A stretch of DNA of 12,969 nucleotides from a bacterium. Its GTDB lineage: Bacteria; CAIJMQ01; JAADFP01. The translations under genes were made by a program, and so were the position numbers. Positions within the stretch are counted from its first letter, which is position 1. Each line of letters opens with the position of its first letter. The notes under the pieces were generated by a model that was given only the letters and a program-made list of their open reading frames with translations, had not been told where the DNA came from and made no database searches. Below are positions 12,914 through 12,969 of this stretch, piece by piece. The stretch is from NCBI GenBank assembly GCA_027021085.1, contig JALUVB010000075.1:1-12969 (forward strand). The letters are read 5' to 3'.

Positions 12914-12969
12914 TTATTTCTCCAGTTTGAAGTCTATGTAATCCAGGTTGAAAAGTCCACCTACCATCC
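12914..12969 (-). CDS. C-terminal end of an unidentified protein (partial)
   Basis: The minus-strand frame from the window edge to the TAA at 12914-12916 gives MVGGLFNLDYIDFKLEK. The FNLDYIDFKLE ending resembles the last beta strand of some secreted carbohydrate-binding or beta-sandwich domains, where xxNIDYIDF-type endings are common, but 17 residues do not allow a firm call. The strong hairpin 40 bp beyond the stop codon is consistent with a gene end here. Confidence 0.5.
   Translation of the reverse strand, partial: MVGGLFNLDYIDFKLEK

Overview
The window looks like a piece of chromosome from an uncultivated, probably anaerobic bacterium of moderate GC. The sequence does not fix the phylum. 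Signs are a [4Fe-4S] aldo/keto reductase, an FMN nitroreductase-family protein, the MEP-pathway enzyme IspH, a 6-phospho-3-hexuloisomerase (ribulose-monophosphate-type sugar chemistry), a TldD/TldE pair, and intergenic DNA packed with short-period repeats and REP-like palindromes. Almost all genes lie on the minus strand. Only the nitroreductase is on the plus strand.

Layout from left to right. (1) 1-154: the N-terminus of a UvrD/RecB-type helicase (minus), cut by the window edge. (2) 155-551: a repeat-filled spacer, then a nitroreductase-family gene (plus, 552-1043) with a near-perfect ribosome binding site. (3) 1061-3277: a minus-strand pair, a ferredoxin-domain aldo/keto reductase followed 15 bp later by a membrane protein with GYF_2, zinc-ribbon and MUL1/GIDE-like regions. 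(4) 3450-8080: a tight minus-strand operon tldD > tldE > flippase-like LPG_synthase_TM protein > PHP-domain protein, joined by a 1-bp gap, a 4-bp overlap and an overlap of at least 25 bp. (5) 8081-8350: a repeat-filled spacer. (6) 8351-12106: a minus-strand cluster MFS transporter > sensor histidine kinase > hexuloisomerase-like SIS protein > ispH, with a 37-bp gap, a 4-bp overlap and a 3-bp gap. (7) 12107-12913: about 800 bp without a convincing gene, almost wholly mosaic repeats. (8) 12914-12969: the last 17 codons of another minus-strand gene.

The most distinctive content is the repeat system. Three 7-bp tandem families (NNTAGAC, NNNGTRA and RGTAGNN) and one roughly 8-bp family built around GGT are joined to REP-like hairpins in a recurrent order. 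They occur at 254-512, at 8113-8339 (inverted) and at 12157-12728. Pieces are shared nearly or exactly: 62 bp exact between 354-415 and 8246-8307; 42 bp exact between 8126-8167 and 12363-12404; 142 bp with 11 mismatches between 371-512 and 12546-12687. Each 7-bp unit carries a stop codon on one strand, so the arrays close all three frames on that strand and leave the other strand open.

Among genes, the points worth a second look are the GYF-zinc ribbon-MUL1-like membrane protein, the aldo/keto reductase whose catalytic lysine position reads arginine, and the hexuloisomerase-like protein with an altered phosphate-binding SIS motif, encoded between a histidine kinase and ispH.
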